DNA of 11,416 nucleotides, taken from NCBI GenBank assembly GCA_002763335.1, contig PEYS01000172.1:1-11416 (forward strand), in the 5' to 3' direction. The notes beneath the pieces were generated by a model. That model had not been told where the DNA came from. It saw only the letters and a list, made by a program, of their open reading frames with translations, and did no database searches. This document shows, in pieces, positions 1-6,875 of this stretch; position 1 is the first letter of the stretch, and each line of letters begins with the position of its first letter. A program made the position numbers and the translations under genes. The DNA comes from Candidatus Woesearchaeota archaeon CG08_land_8_20_14_0_20_47_9. Lineage in GTDB: Archaea > Nanobdellota > Nanobdellia > Woesearchaeales > CG1-02-47-18.

Positions 1-27
1 ATCTGCGTTTCGAAGCGAGGGGCGTAA
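1..27 (+). CDS. possible C-terminal tail of a TnpB-like protein (partial, cut by window edge)
   Basis: Reading frame 1 is open from the window edge and gives ICVSKRGA followed by a TAA stop at 25-27. The stop lies inside the sequence ggggcgTAAagcccc, that is, in the first arm of a GC-rich fold. This arrangement, with the stop codon embedded in the right-end hairpin, is typical of archaeal IS200/IS605-group tnpB genes, whose 3' end overlaps the transposon end and the omega-RNA. Only nine codons are visible, so this is a weak call based mainly on the adjoining fold. It could equally be an unrelated gene tail or non-coding sequence. Confidence 0.3.
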   Translation: MCVSKRGA

Positions 28-68
28 AGCCCCGACTTTTAAGTCGGGGATAGCCCCGAGCAGCAGAT
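1..68 (+). mobile_element. GC-rich nested hairpin, candidate right end / omega-RNA 3' part of an IS605-type element
   Basis: The core is a near-perfect hairpin, CCCCGACTT (30-38) and AAGTCGGGG (41-49), with a TT loop. GGGGC at 19-23 can pair either with GCCCC at 29-33 or with GCCCC at 53-57, so alternative or pseudoknotted pairings are possible. ATCTGC at 1-6 is complementary to GCAGAT at 63-68 and could close the whole fold. Such nested GGGGC/GCCCC arms next to a stop codon are known from the right ends of TnpB elements in archaea. No transposase is visible in the window. A factor-independent terminator or a structured RNA of another kind is the alternative. Confidence 0.4.
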
Positions 69-117
69 TTTCGTTACAATCGTAAAAGGGCGTATACTTC
101 AGAACTGTACTTAACAG

Positions 118-158
118 GATTTCATAATCGGATCTACTGAACACTCAGAAAACTTTAA
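118..158 (-). repeat. copy 1 of a 41-nt intergenic element, downstream of the Nramp gene
   Basis: Read on the minus strand, 36 nt past the Nramp stop codon, this has TTAAAG, 9 variable nt, the 16-mer TGTTCAGTAGATCCGA, 3 variable nt, then TGAAATC. The same blocks with exactly the same spacings recur on the plus strand at 6960-7000, 84 nt past the PAN stop. Both copies lie in the sense orientation after the 3' end of a gene. They could be a 3'-UTR or termination/processing element, or copies of a short interspersed repeat. I recognise no named family. Confidence 0.65.
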
Positions 159-180
159 CTAAACCTCTCCAGCGAGCTGG
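142..180 (-). terminator. weak candidate terminator of the Nramp operon
   Basis: On the minus strand, 13 nt past the Nramp stop, there is a short dyad CCAGC-(2 nt)-GCTGG (169-180). It is followed by a T-rich stretch containing GTTTAG and GTTTTC. Archaeal termination depends mainly on T-rich tracts, so the T-runs matter more than the 5-bp stem. The 41-nt repeated element overlaps its end. This is a plausible termination zone but not a strong one. Confidence 0.3.
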
Positions 181-193
181 TCAAAGCCCTCTA

Positions 194-1429
194 TCAAATA
201 AACGTTGTAACCACCATAGCTACTGTGACTAGAATGATTATTACTGAACCGCTCCACGCAACGATGTTTGTCCACCTGTTGTTTACATAGTCTCCCATTA
301 TCTTCCTGTTGTTTATCAACTGGAGTATGATGATGAGCACAAATGGTATGAGGATGCCGTTGACGACTTGGGCTGCGACCATGATGCTTATGAGGGGCAG
401 GTGGGGTATTAGGAAGACTGATGAGGAGATAAGCAGTATAATTATCAGGGTGCTGTAGAATGCCTTAGCCTCCCTGAACCTCTTATTTACGCCTGACTCA
501 AAGCCAAATGCCTCACTCACATAGAAAGCGGTTGATATCGGCAGTATGAATGCCCCGAAGAGCGATGCCCCGAAGAAGCCGAAGACAAATAGCTCCATGG
601 CAAATCTCCCGGCAAGGGGCCTTAATGCAATCGCTGCATCAGCGACTGAGCTGATTGTGATGTGGTTTGCGAAGATGGTTGTAGCGCATGCCACTATGAT
701 AAAGAAGGAGATGACATCTGTGATGATGCAGCCGATGATAACATCCCATCTTGAGTACTTGTACTCCCTTGCGGTTATGCCCTTCTCAACAATTGAGCTC
801 TGGAGGTAGAACTGCATCCACGGCGTTATTGTGGTTCCTACAAATCCGATGAAGTAGATAATGTAATCCCTGCTAAGGGAGAATGTTGGCAGCACGAGGT
901 TTCTCATAACACTCCCCCAGTGGGGCTTTGACAGAACACCTGAGATGATGTATGAGATGTAAAAAAAGGTTAGTATGAAAAAGAACTTCTCCATGGTTTT
1001 GTAGTTGAGCTTTATGGTGGATACCAGGATTAACAGGGTAATTAGAGGGATCAGCAGGTAGCGGCTTACGCCAATAATCTCCCCTACCGCAGCGATGCCT
1101 GCAAATTCAGCAACAGTAACAAAGAGGTTCCCCAGCACAAGCCCGATCATGATGACCAGGGTCCATCTTACGCCGAAATTCTCCCTGATAAGATCAGCCA
1201 GGCCCTTGCCAGTAACTGCACCCATACGGGCGCACATCTCCTGAACGATAATGAGCAGGGCAGTCACAGGTATTAATGCCCACAGCATGCTGTAGCCAAA
1301 CCTTGCTCCAATGAGGGTGTAGGTTGTTATGCCCCCTGCGTCATTGTCCACGCTCGCAGTTATTATCCCTGGGCCGATAATCCCTATTATCAGCAAGGCT
1401 GTTGCGAGGTTTATCCTACTTATTTTCAT
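194..1429 (-). CDS. Nramp-family divalent metal transporter, Nramp-related Mg2+ transporter-like
   Basis: A 411-residue, very hydrophobic protein with about 11 membrane segments and the Nramp (SLC11/LeuT-fold) layout. The TM1 signature GPGIITASVDNDAGG (residues 19-33) corresponds to the classical GPG...DPGN metal site: Asp30 is kept, but Pro becomes Ala31 and Asn becomes Gly33. In TM6, VGTTITPW (197-204) replaces the classical GATVMPH, so the metal-selective Met becomes Thr202 and the His becomes Trp204. In classical Nramps the soft Met ligand discriminates Mn/Fe against Mg. Its loss is a feature of Nramp-related magnesium transporters (NRMT), so Mg2+ (or Mg2+/Mn2+) import is my inference. 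The start ATG overlaps the end of the upstream MgtE-N/CBS gene by 14 bp, implying co-transcription and probably translational coupling. No good Shine-Dalgarno is seen, only a GAGAGAAG purine run directly before the ATG. Family assignment is firm; substrate is uncertain. Confidence 0.9.
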   Translation of the reverse strand: MKISRINLATALLIIGIIGPGIITASVDNDAGGITTYTLIGARFGYSMLWALIPVTALLIIVQEMCARMGAVTGKGLADLIRENFGVRWTLVIMIGLVLGNLFVTVAEFAGIAAVGEIIGVSRYLLIPLITLLILVSTIKLNYKTMEKFFFILTFFYISYIISGVLSKPHWGSVMRNLVLPTFSLSRDYIIYFIGFVGTTITPWMQFYLQSSIVEKGITAREYKYSRWDVIIGCIITDVISFFIIVACATTIFANHITISSVADAAIALRPLAGRFAMELFVFGFFGASLFGAFILPISTAFYVSEAFGFESGVNKRFREAKAFYSTLIIILLISSSVFLIPHLPLISIMVAAQVVNGILIPFVLIIILQLINNRKIMGDYVNNRWTNIVAWSGSVIIILVTVAMVVTTFI

Positions 1430-2693
1430 CTTCTCTCTTTATTCTGTGGGGCCTGACCCTTTCCCTGACCCAGCTCTCAGGTATCACCTCTGTTATTATG
1501 TCATCGGCAGAGACTATTCCTACAAGTCTGTCATTTGAATCCACAACAGGAAGGACTAGGAGGTCGTAACGCCCCATAATCTTGGCAATATCCTCCTTTG
1601 GTGTTGATGTCTTTACAGAGATGATTGTCTTGTCCATGATATTGTCTACCTTATCATGCGCATCATGCATCAGTAGGGCTGCAACCCCTAGGAAGCCGAC
1701 AAGGCGGCTGTCAGCGTCAACTACATAGAGGTAGTATGTCTTTGCTGTTGTGTGGTTTAGTTTCCGTATCAAATCAGTTGCCTGCTCAACAGTGCAGCCA
1801 AGGGGTATTGTTATAGTGTCTGTCTTCATGATTGAGCCTGCTGAATCAGGCGTGTAGTTCAGAATCTTTTTTATCCTGGCTGCGGTGTCTCTCCTCATCA
1901 TGCGCAGTATCTCCTCAGCCCTTGTCTTTGACATCATGCCCAGGATATCTGCGGCCTGGTTTGAGGGTATGTCCTCTAGGAGGGCCTTGATCTTCTCTGC
2001 CTTTAGAGTCCTGAAGAGGGATTGCTTCACCTCATCCTCTGCCCCGATTAACGTCTTTGCAGCTTTCTTCCTGTTGAGGCTGTTAAAGATAATCATCCGC
2101 TCGTTGCGTGACAGGTCTCCCATAAGGTCGGCAATATCCTCAGCATGCATGTCCGCAATCTTCTTTTTTTCAACCTTGACATGCAGATTATGCGATACCT
2201 GCTTGCCGAGCCATTCGATCTGCTCCCAGGGAATGACAAGCTCCTTTACTCTTTTTGCAATCCCATGCAGCCCCAGCCTTCTGAGAAAGCTGCTCCTTCC
2301 AATCGCAACACCCATGATGTAGAACTTGTCCTCTATCTTGCCCAGCAGAACATCATTCACCCTGACAATCTTCACGTTGTCTATGTCAACGACCTGCTTG
2401 TCCATAATATCGCCAACAAGCAGCTCACCCCCCGCGACAAAGAGGGGGTGTATCTTTAAGAGGGGATCATTGAGCTGCAGCCTGGTTATCACCTCCCTGT
2501 CCACATTAAGGCCGATGTTGCTTACATACGCCCAAGAAATCTTCTTTCTGTTGTTGTTCTCATCTGAAAGGATGATGTGGCTTATCCCAGCCTTCTTCTT
2601 TCCATCAACGAAGACCAGGTCTCTGAGGTAACCTGCAAACTGCCCATTTGCATCGTCAATCCTGCAGCCCTGCATTTGCGTGAAGTAAATCAT
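1416..2693 (-). CDS. soluble PRC-barrel / MgtE N-terminal / CBS-pair protein, likely Mg2+-sensing regulator of the adjacent transporter
   Basis: A 425-aa protein without membrane segments. Domains in order: a PRC-barrel-like beta domain (about 8-65); a second PRC-like segment (about 88-162, with GGELLVGDIMDKQVVD and IPWEQIEWLG); a helical MgtE_N superhelix (about 180-275, with HAEDIADLMGDLS and IPSNQAADILGMM); then two CBS motifs (about 290-345 and 350-405), preceded by YTPDSAGSIMKTD, the usual MgtE linker motif. In MgtE channels the N and CBS domains bind Mg2+ and gate the channel; here the channel domain is absent. The gene is first in an operon with the Nramp-type transporter, so gating or regulation of that transporter in response to Mg2+ is a reasonable inference. 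The ATG at 2693 is about 26 nt from a perfect minus-strand box A, which suggests a leaderless message and supports this start. It should not be annotated as a magnesium transporter on its own. Confidence 0.88.
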   Translation of the reverse strand: MIYFTQMQGCRIDDANGQFAGYLRDLVFVDGKKKAGISHIILSDENNNRKKISWAYVSNIGLNVDREVITRLQLNDPLLKIHPLFVAGGELLVGDIMDKQVVDIDNVKIVRVNDVLLGKIEDKFYIMGVAIGRSSFLRRLGLHGIAKRVKELVIPWEQIEWLGKQVSHNLHVKVEKKKIADMHAEDIADLMGDLSRNERMIIFNSLNRKKAAKTLIGAEDEVKQSLFRTLKAEKIKALLEDIPSNQAADILGMMSKTRAEEILRMMRRDTAARIKKILNYTPDSAGSIMKTDTITIPLGCTVEQATDLIRKLNHTTAKTYYLYVVDADSRLVGFLGVAALLMHDAHDKVDNIMDKTIISVKTSTPKEDIAKIMGRYDLLVLPVVDSNDRLVGIVSADDIITEVIPESWVRERVRPHRIKREDENK

Positions 2694-2715
2694 CCCGCAA
2701 TCTCTGGCCTTGCAG

Positions 2716-2723
2716 TATATAAA
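2716..2723 (-). promoter_or_regulatory. box A (TATA) promoter of the MgtE-N/CBS - Nramp operon
   Basis: On the minus strand this reads TTTATATA, the archaeal box A consensus. Its centre is 26-27 nt upstream of the ATG at 2693, the usual distance from box A to the transcription start. Transcription would therefore begin at or next to the A of the ATG, giving a leaderless mRNA. No Shine-Dalgarno is present, consistent with this. Confidence 0.7.
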
Positions 2724-2760
2724 GCTTGTTCTGACCGGGAGAGTGCGACTAAGCCCAACA

Positions 2761-2768
2761 TTTATAAA
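2761..2768 (+). promoter_or_regulatory. box A (TATA) promoter of tldD-tldE
   Basis: TTTATAAA, preceded by CCCAACA in the BRE position. Its centre is 26-27 nt before the ATG at 2791, the same geometry as the divergent promoter on the other strand, again pointing to a leaderless transcript. The two box A elements are 37 bp apart, so one regulator bound in 2724-2760 could affect both directions. Confidence 0.7.
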
Positions 2769-2790
2769 CCCCTTACCTTTTGCCCTTTCT

Positions 2791-4236
2791 ATGGTGCATC
2801 CCAGACCAGATGAATCGCTAGCAGACTTTGCACTTGGAATAGCCTCTCAGCTTGGTGCAGGTTACTGCGAGGTTAGGATTGAGAGCACAACATCCAATGG
2901 CTTTATCCTTAAGAATGGGGTTCCGCAGATAGCGGGCTTTGACAGACTCTCAGGTATCAGTGTCAGGTTTGTTGTTGATAACGCCCTCGGCTTTATGGCA
3001 ACAAACCACCTTGACAGGGCCAAGCTCAAATCCCAGCTAGGCAAGGCTGTTAAGATAACCTGTCTTACAGCCTCCAGGTCAGAGAAGATAAGTCTTGCAG
3101 ATGAAAAGAGCGTGCATGCAGACTATAGCGTGAAAGAAAAGGAGCCACTCTCAGGTATGAAGCCGAGGGAGAAGCTCTCGATACTCCTTGATGCAGAGAA
3201 GGCCGTTCTGGATACCAAGGCTAATGTGCCCTCCCGTTACCTCTCATTATCTGACTTTGTCAGAGAGAAGCTGTTTATGAACAGCGAGGGCTCTGTCATA
3301 AGGTCAAGGATTCCCAGAACGAGTTTCAACTATCTTATTACAGTAGCCCATGGGGATAAGAGCTGCCAGCGCTACCAGCAGTACGGTGCCTCTGGCGGCT
3401 TTGAGGCATTAAACCCTGATCTTCCAGCTATAATGCGCTCTGAGGTTCTTGCAGCAGATAATAACCTAAGGTCAGGCAGGCTCCCTCCAGAGGGGAATGT
3501 TGACCTTATATGCGCTCCGAATGTTGTAGGCATTATGGTTCATGAGAGTGTGGGGCATCCCTATGAGGCTGACCGCATCCTGGGCAGAGAGGCTGCCCAG
3601 GCAGGAGAGTCCTTTGTAACTAAGGAGATGCTCAACACGCGCATTGGGAGCGAGGCTGTTAATGTCTCGGATGATCCAACGCTCCCCTCAAGCTTTGGCC
3701 TTTACCTATATGATGATGAGGGTGTGCAGGCAAGAAAGAAGAGGCTGATCTCAAAGGGGATTATAACAGAGTTCCTCCACAACAGGGAGACTGCAGCCTC
3801 ACTCGGCATTAAGAGCAATGCTGCCTCAAGGGCAGCCAGCTTTGAACACGAGCCTATAATAAGGATGTCAAACACCTTTATGGAGCCCGGCAGCTTTAGC
3901 GAGGAGGAGCTGATAGAGGGTGTTAAGCTTGGAGTGTACATAAAGAACTTCATGGAGTGGAATATTGATGACAGACGCCTTAACCAGAAGTACGTTGGCT
4001 CAGAGGCGTATCTAATAAAAAACGGGAGGCTTACAACACCCGTATTTAAGCCCATGATAGAGATTGACACGCCCAGGCTTTACAGCAGTATTGACGCTGT
4101 TGCCAAGAACCTTGAGTTCAGCGCAGGCACCTGCGGCAAGGGCGAGCCGATGCAGGGCATACCAGTTACAATGGGCGGGCCCTCAATAAGGCTGCGCAAT
4201 ATCAGATTAGCAAAGAGTATACCCAATGACCAATAA
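2791..4236 (+). CDS. tldD: TldD, zinc metalloprotease subunit of the TldD/TldE complex
   Basis: 481 aa from the ATG at 2791, close to the size of bacterial TldD. The active-site motif HESVGH (residues 251-256, within IMVHESVGHPYEADRI) is the HExxxH zinc motif that defines the catalytic partner. The C-terminal block ends in AGTCGKGEPMQGIPVTMGG with Cys448, which matches the conserved TldD third-ligand cysteine region. YDDEGVQARKK (about 307-317) is another conserved family block. TldD and TldE form a heterodimer that cleaves small unfolded peptides; in E. coli it processes the microcin B17 precursor and degrades CcdA. The archaeal substrate is unknown. The ATG at 2710 in the same frame was not used because it precedes the box A at 2761, and the extra residues do not look like TldD. 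The last four codons (PNDQ) and the stop lie inside a heptamer repeat array. tldE follows after 43 bp. Confidence 0.93.
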   Translation: MVHPRPDESLADFALGIASQLGAGYCEVRIESTTSNGFILKNGVPQIAGFDRLSGISVRFVVDNALGFMATNHLDRAKLKSQLGKAVKITCLTASRSEKISLADEKSVHADYSVKEKEPLSGMKPREKLSILLDAEKAVLDTKANVPSRYLSLSDFVREKLFMNSEGSVIRSRIPRTSFNYLITVAHGDKSCQRYQQYGASGGFEALNPDLPAIMRSEVLAADNNLRSGRLPPEGNVDLICAPNVVGIMVHESVGHPYEADRILGREAAQAGESFVTKEMLNTRIGSEAVNVSDDPTLPSSFGLYLYDDEGVQARKKRLISKGIITEFLHNRETAASLGIKSNAASRAASFEHEPIIRMSNTFMEPGSFSEEELIEGVKLGVYIKNFMEWNIDDRRLNQKYVGSEAYLIKNGRLTTPVFKPMIEIDTPRLYSSIDAVAKNLEFSAGTCGKGEPMQGIPVTMGGPSIRLRNIRLAKSIPNDQ

Positions 4237-4278
4237 CCAATGACCAATAACCAAAAACTAGCAACCAATAACCACTAA
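4223..4278 (+). repeat. array of eight 7-bp repeats (CCAATRA) at the tldD-tldE junction
   Basis: Eight contiguous heptamers: CCAATGA, CCAATAA, CCAATGA, CCAATAA, CCAAAAA, CTAGCAA, CCAATAA, CCACTAA. The first two encode the end of TldD including its TAA stop (4234-4236), and the last ends one base before the GTG of tldE. The later units are degenerate. Because the period is 7, gain or loss of units does not preserve frame, but every frame is quickly closed by the TAA/TGA inside the unit. The array fills the whole intergenic space, so no Shine-Dalgarno for tldE can be seen. Slipped-strand expansion is the likely origin. Confidence 0.85.
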
Positions 4279-4279
4279 C

Positions 4280-5635
4280 GTGTTCAAAATGATTGAAAGA
4301 CTATTAGCAATGCATGCTGCATCAATGCTAAAGCGTACTCTGCTAAGAATGGGAGCAGATGATGTTATTGTGCTTGTTGACGAAACCAAGGCACTCCAAC
4401 TCAAGTTTGCAAATAACCTCTTCTCTGCTGTTCAGAGCTGGAGCTCAGCAGATCTTGAGGTCTTTGCCTCTGTTAAGAAGCGATGCGTCTCAACAACGCT
4501 GAAGATGCTCTCAGCAGATGCTGTCAAGCAGTGCGCTGCAAGCATAATTGAATTCGCAGAGGCCCTTCCGCCTAATGATGACTTCTTCGGCATTGCCAGG
4601 GGGCCTTTCAGGTATAGAAACATTCCAGGCATCTATGATAGCAGGATTTCAAAGATAAGCCCTGATCGCATTGTTGCCTTTGTGACAGATGCCCTGAAGC
4701 TTTCGAGCTCACTAGGGGCATCTAGGGCATCTGGAGTGCTTGATGTGCACAGCAGCAGCAACTTCATACTAACATCAGGCGGTGTCAAGACTGCTGAGCG
4801 CTCTACAGGCGTCTACCTCTCTATAAGGGCATTCACAGACAAGGATGCTTCGGGCCATTCTCTTCAGGCAGCCCGCACACTCCATGATTTCAGGCCAGCT
4901 GACTCAGTGAAAGAGGCGGTTCATTATGCCATGCTTGCAGCCTCTCCAAAGCAGGGCGAGGCAGGGAAATATGATGTCCTATTCACCCCCCTTGCAGTTG
5001 CAAATCTGCTTGATTACCTCGGAAGCGCTGCCTCAGCCTTTTCTGTTGAGGCGGGCCTCTCATGCCTGGCAGGAAAAATCAACAAGCAGGTTGCAAGTGA
5101 TAAGCTCACGTTTTATGATGATGCCACCTATCCTGGCGGTTTTGGGGCAACGAACTTTGACCATGAAGGCGTGCCTACAAGGAGGAACAAGATCATAGAC
5201 AGGGGGGTGTTAAAGACATACCTTCACAACACATCAACCGCAGAAAAATATAAGACAGCCACAACTGCCAATGCAGGGCTTATCTCCCCAGAACCATTCA
5301 ACCTCGTTGTTGAGCCTGGAGAGGGCTTATTTGATGAGATGGTTGCCTCAATAAAGCATGGGCTTATCGTTACAAACCTCTGGTACACCCGCTTTAACAA
5401 CTATGAGAAAGGTGACTTCTCCGCCATACCCAGGGATGCCCTGCTCCTGGTTGAGGACGGTAAGGTAAAACACTCTCTGCGCAACCTCAGAATAAGTGAC
5501 AACCTCCTCAGGGTGATCCGCAACATAAAGGCTGTGGGCAATAAGCCTGCTCAGATAAAGGCTTGGGAGGTTGAGACCCCTGTAATAAGCCCTGCAGTGC
5601 TTGTCTCAGGGGTTACAGTTACAAGGCCGCAATAG
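4280..5635 (+). CDS. tldE: TldE/PmbA-type partner subunit of TldD
   Basis: 451 aa from GTG 4280, or 448 aa from ATG 4289; a later ATG at 4310 is also possible, and no Shine-Dalgarno decides between them. It is a TldD-family paralogue without an HExxxH motif, as expected for the non-catalytic TldE subunit. Conserved blocks include YPGGFGATNFDHEGVPTRR (around residues 284-302) followed by IIDRGVLKTYLHNTSTA, and GLIVTNLWYTRFNNYEKGDF near the C-terminus, all typical of PmbA/TldE. It follows tldD on the same strand with only the heptamer array between them, so the two are almost certainly one operon whose products form the heterodimeric protease. The gene ends 67 bp before PAN, which has its own TATA box. 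Confidence 0.9.
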   Translation: MFKMIERLLAMHAASMLKRTLLRMGADDVIVLVDETKALQLKFANNLFSAVQSWSSADLEVFASVKKRCVSTTLKMLSADAVKQCAASIIEFAEALPPNDDFFGIARGPFRYRNIPGIYDSRISKISPDRIVAFVTDALKLSSSLGASRASGVLDVHSSSNFILTSGGVKTAERSTGVYLSIRAFTDKDASGHSLQAARTLHDFRPADSVKEAVHYAMLAASPKQGEAGKYDVLFTPLAVANLLDYLGSAASAFSVEAGLSCLAGKINKQVASDKLTFYDDATYPGGFGATNFDHEGVPTRRNKIIDRGVLKTYLHNTSTAEKYKTATTANAGLISPEPFNLVVEPGEGLFDEMVASIKHGLIVTNLWYTRFNNYEKGDFSAIPRDALLLVEDGKVKHSLRNLRISDNLLRVIRNIKAVGNKPAQIKAWEVETPVISPAVLVSGVTVTRPQ

Positions 5636-5659
5636 CAGTTCTGACGTTCCAATAACTAA

Positions 5660-5668
5660 TTATAAATA
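5660..5668 (+). promoter_or_regulatory. box A (TATA) promoter of PAN
   Basis: TTATAAATA, centred about 38 nt before the ATG at 5703, would start transcription near 5690 and leave a leader of only about 12 nt. The leader shows no upstream Shine-Dalgarno. The only strong anti-SD match nearby is AGGTGAT at 5707-5713, which lies inside the coding sequence just after the ATG. Confidence 0.55.
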
Positions 5669-5702
5669 CAAGTTGCATCCTCCATTTAAACTCTATCTGT
5701 GC

Positions 5703-6875
5703 ATGCAGGTGATAAAAATAGACGCTACAAATTCACATGACAATGCAAGTGATGATGAACTCAGAAAAGTAATTTACAGCCACACAACAGACATAAGCCA
5801 TCTTGAGGAAGAGAACCACATACTAAAGCAGACCCTCACCCAGATGAGGGCTGAGTTTGATCGCATGAGAAGGCCTCCGCTTATGGTATGCGAGGTAAGG
5901 GAGATATACGACAAGAACGCGATGATAAGGGTTCCTAATGGCAATCAGTTCATTGTTGAGGTCTCAGCTGACTGCAATGACCTTAAACCAGGCGATGATG
6001 TGATTGTTGAGCAGAAGAACCTAAATATAATACGCAGGATAAACAGCTCCAAGCGCTTTAATGTCGAGCGCTTTGTGATAATGGAAAAGCCGACTGTAGG
6101 CTGGGGCGATATTGGCGGCCTTGATGAGCAGATCAATGAGATCCATGAGGTGATTGAGCTTCCCCTGAAGAGCCCTGAGCTCTTTGAGAGGGTAGGGATA
6201 ACGCCTCCCAAGGGAATACTTCTCTATGGGGCTCCTGGCACAGGCAAAACACTCCTTGCCAAGGCTGTTGCAGCATCCACTAACTCAACATTCATTGAGA
6301 TTGTTGCCTCAGAGCTTGTCCAGAAGTTTATAGGAGAGGGTGCAAAGCTTGTTAATGAGATCTTCGACCTTGCAAAGGAGAAGACGCCGTCAATAATATT
6401 TATTGACGAGCTAGATGCACTCGCTGCAAACAGGATTGATCTAGGCACATCTGGAGAGAGGGAGGTGCAGCGCACATTTATGCAGCTCCTGGCTGAGATT
6501 GACGGCTTTAAACACCTGGGCAATGTCAAGGTTATCGGCTGTACGAACAGAAAGGACATACTCGACCCTGCAATCCTGAGGCCTGGAAGGCTTGACAGGC
6601 TTATCTACGTCCCAATCCCAGATGCAAGGGCTAGGAGGGAGATATTCAGAATCCACACCTCCAGGATGACCCTCTCAAGGGTGAATGTTGAGGCAATGAT
6701 ACGCAGAATGGAGGAATTCTCAGGCGCAGAGATCCACGCAGCATGCACCGAGGCAGGCTACTTTGCCATAAGGGCTGGCCGCGTGAAGGTGACCTCCTCT
6801 GACTTTGTCAAGGCCATAGAAAAGGTCAAGCGCATGGATGAGGAAGAGTCAGGCTATACTGATATGTTCGGATAG
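5703..6875 (+). CDS. pan: proteasome-activating nucleotidase (PAN), AAA+ ATPase
   Basis: 390 aa from the ATG at 5703, a usual PAN length. Domains in order: an N-terminal coiled coil (about 28-58, with HLEEENHILKQTL); an OB domain (about 59-121); then the AAA+ module beginning GWGDIGGLDEQ. Visible motifs are Walker A GAPGTGKT (176-183), the aromatic-hydrophobic pore loop KFIGEG (208-213), Walker B IIFIDE (231-236), sensor-1 GCTNR (Asn282) and the arginine-finger segment RPGRLDR (293-299). PAN hexamers unfold proteins and feed them into the archaeal 20S proteasome. The protein ends in Met-Phe-Gly, a Phe variant of the HbYX tail that opens the 20S gate. An upstream in-frame ATG at 5601 was rejected because it overlaps tldE and precedes the TATA box. 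The tldDE neighbours fit a proteolysis block. The stop codon is part of a downstream hairpin. Confidence 0.94.
   Translation: MQVIKIDATNSHDNASDDELRKVIYSHTTDISHLEEENHILKQTLTQMRAEFDRMRRPPLMVCEVREIYDKNAMIRVPNGNQFIVEVSADCNDLKPGDDVIVEQKNLNIIRRINSSKRFNVERFVIMEKPTVGWGDIGGLDEQINEIHEVIELPLKSPELFERVGITPPKGILLYGAPGTGKTLLAKAVAASTNSTFIEIVASELVQKFIGEGAKLVNEIFDLAKEKTPSIIFIDELDALAANRIDLGTSGEREVQRTFMQLLAEIDGFKHLGNVKVIGCTNRKDILDPAILRPGRLDRLIYVPIPDARARREIFRIHTSRMTLSRVNVEAMIRRMEEFSGAEIHAACTEAGYFAIRAGRVKVTSSDFVKAIEKVKRMDEEESGYTDMFG

Noticed and set aside
1416..2693. Full MgtE magnesium channel
   Set aside because: Only the cytosolic N and CBS domains are present. There are no hydrophobic membrane segments in the 425 residues.
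2710..2790. 27-residue N-terminal extension of TldD from ATG 2710
   Set aside because: It runs through both divergent box A elements, and the residues do not resemble TldD. ATG 2791 has the exact box A spacing of a leaderless start.
4080..4268. 62-aa minus-strand frame with VIGYWSLGIL-like sequence
   Set aside because: This is the translation of the reverse complement of the heptamer array and the tldD end. The repetitive peptide is an artefact of the 7-bp repeats.
5601..5702. 34-residue N-terminal extension of PAN from ATG 5601
   Set aside because: It overlaps the tldE 3' end and starts upstream of the TATA box. The PAN coiled-coil region begins after ATG 5703.
5707..5713. AGGTGAT as the Shine-Dalgarno of PAN
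   Set aside because: It lies just downstream of the ATG at 5703, and no suitable in-frame start follows at the right distance. It is probably a coincidence of codons 2-4.
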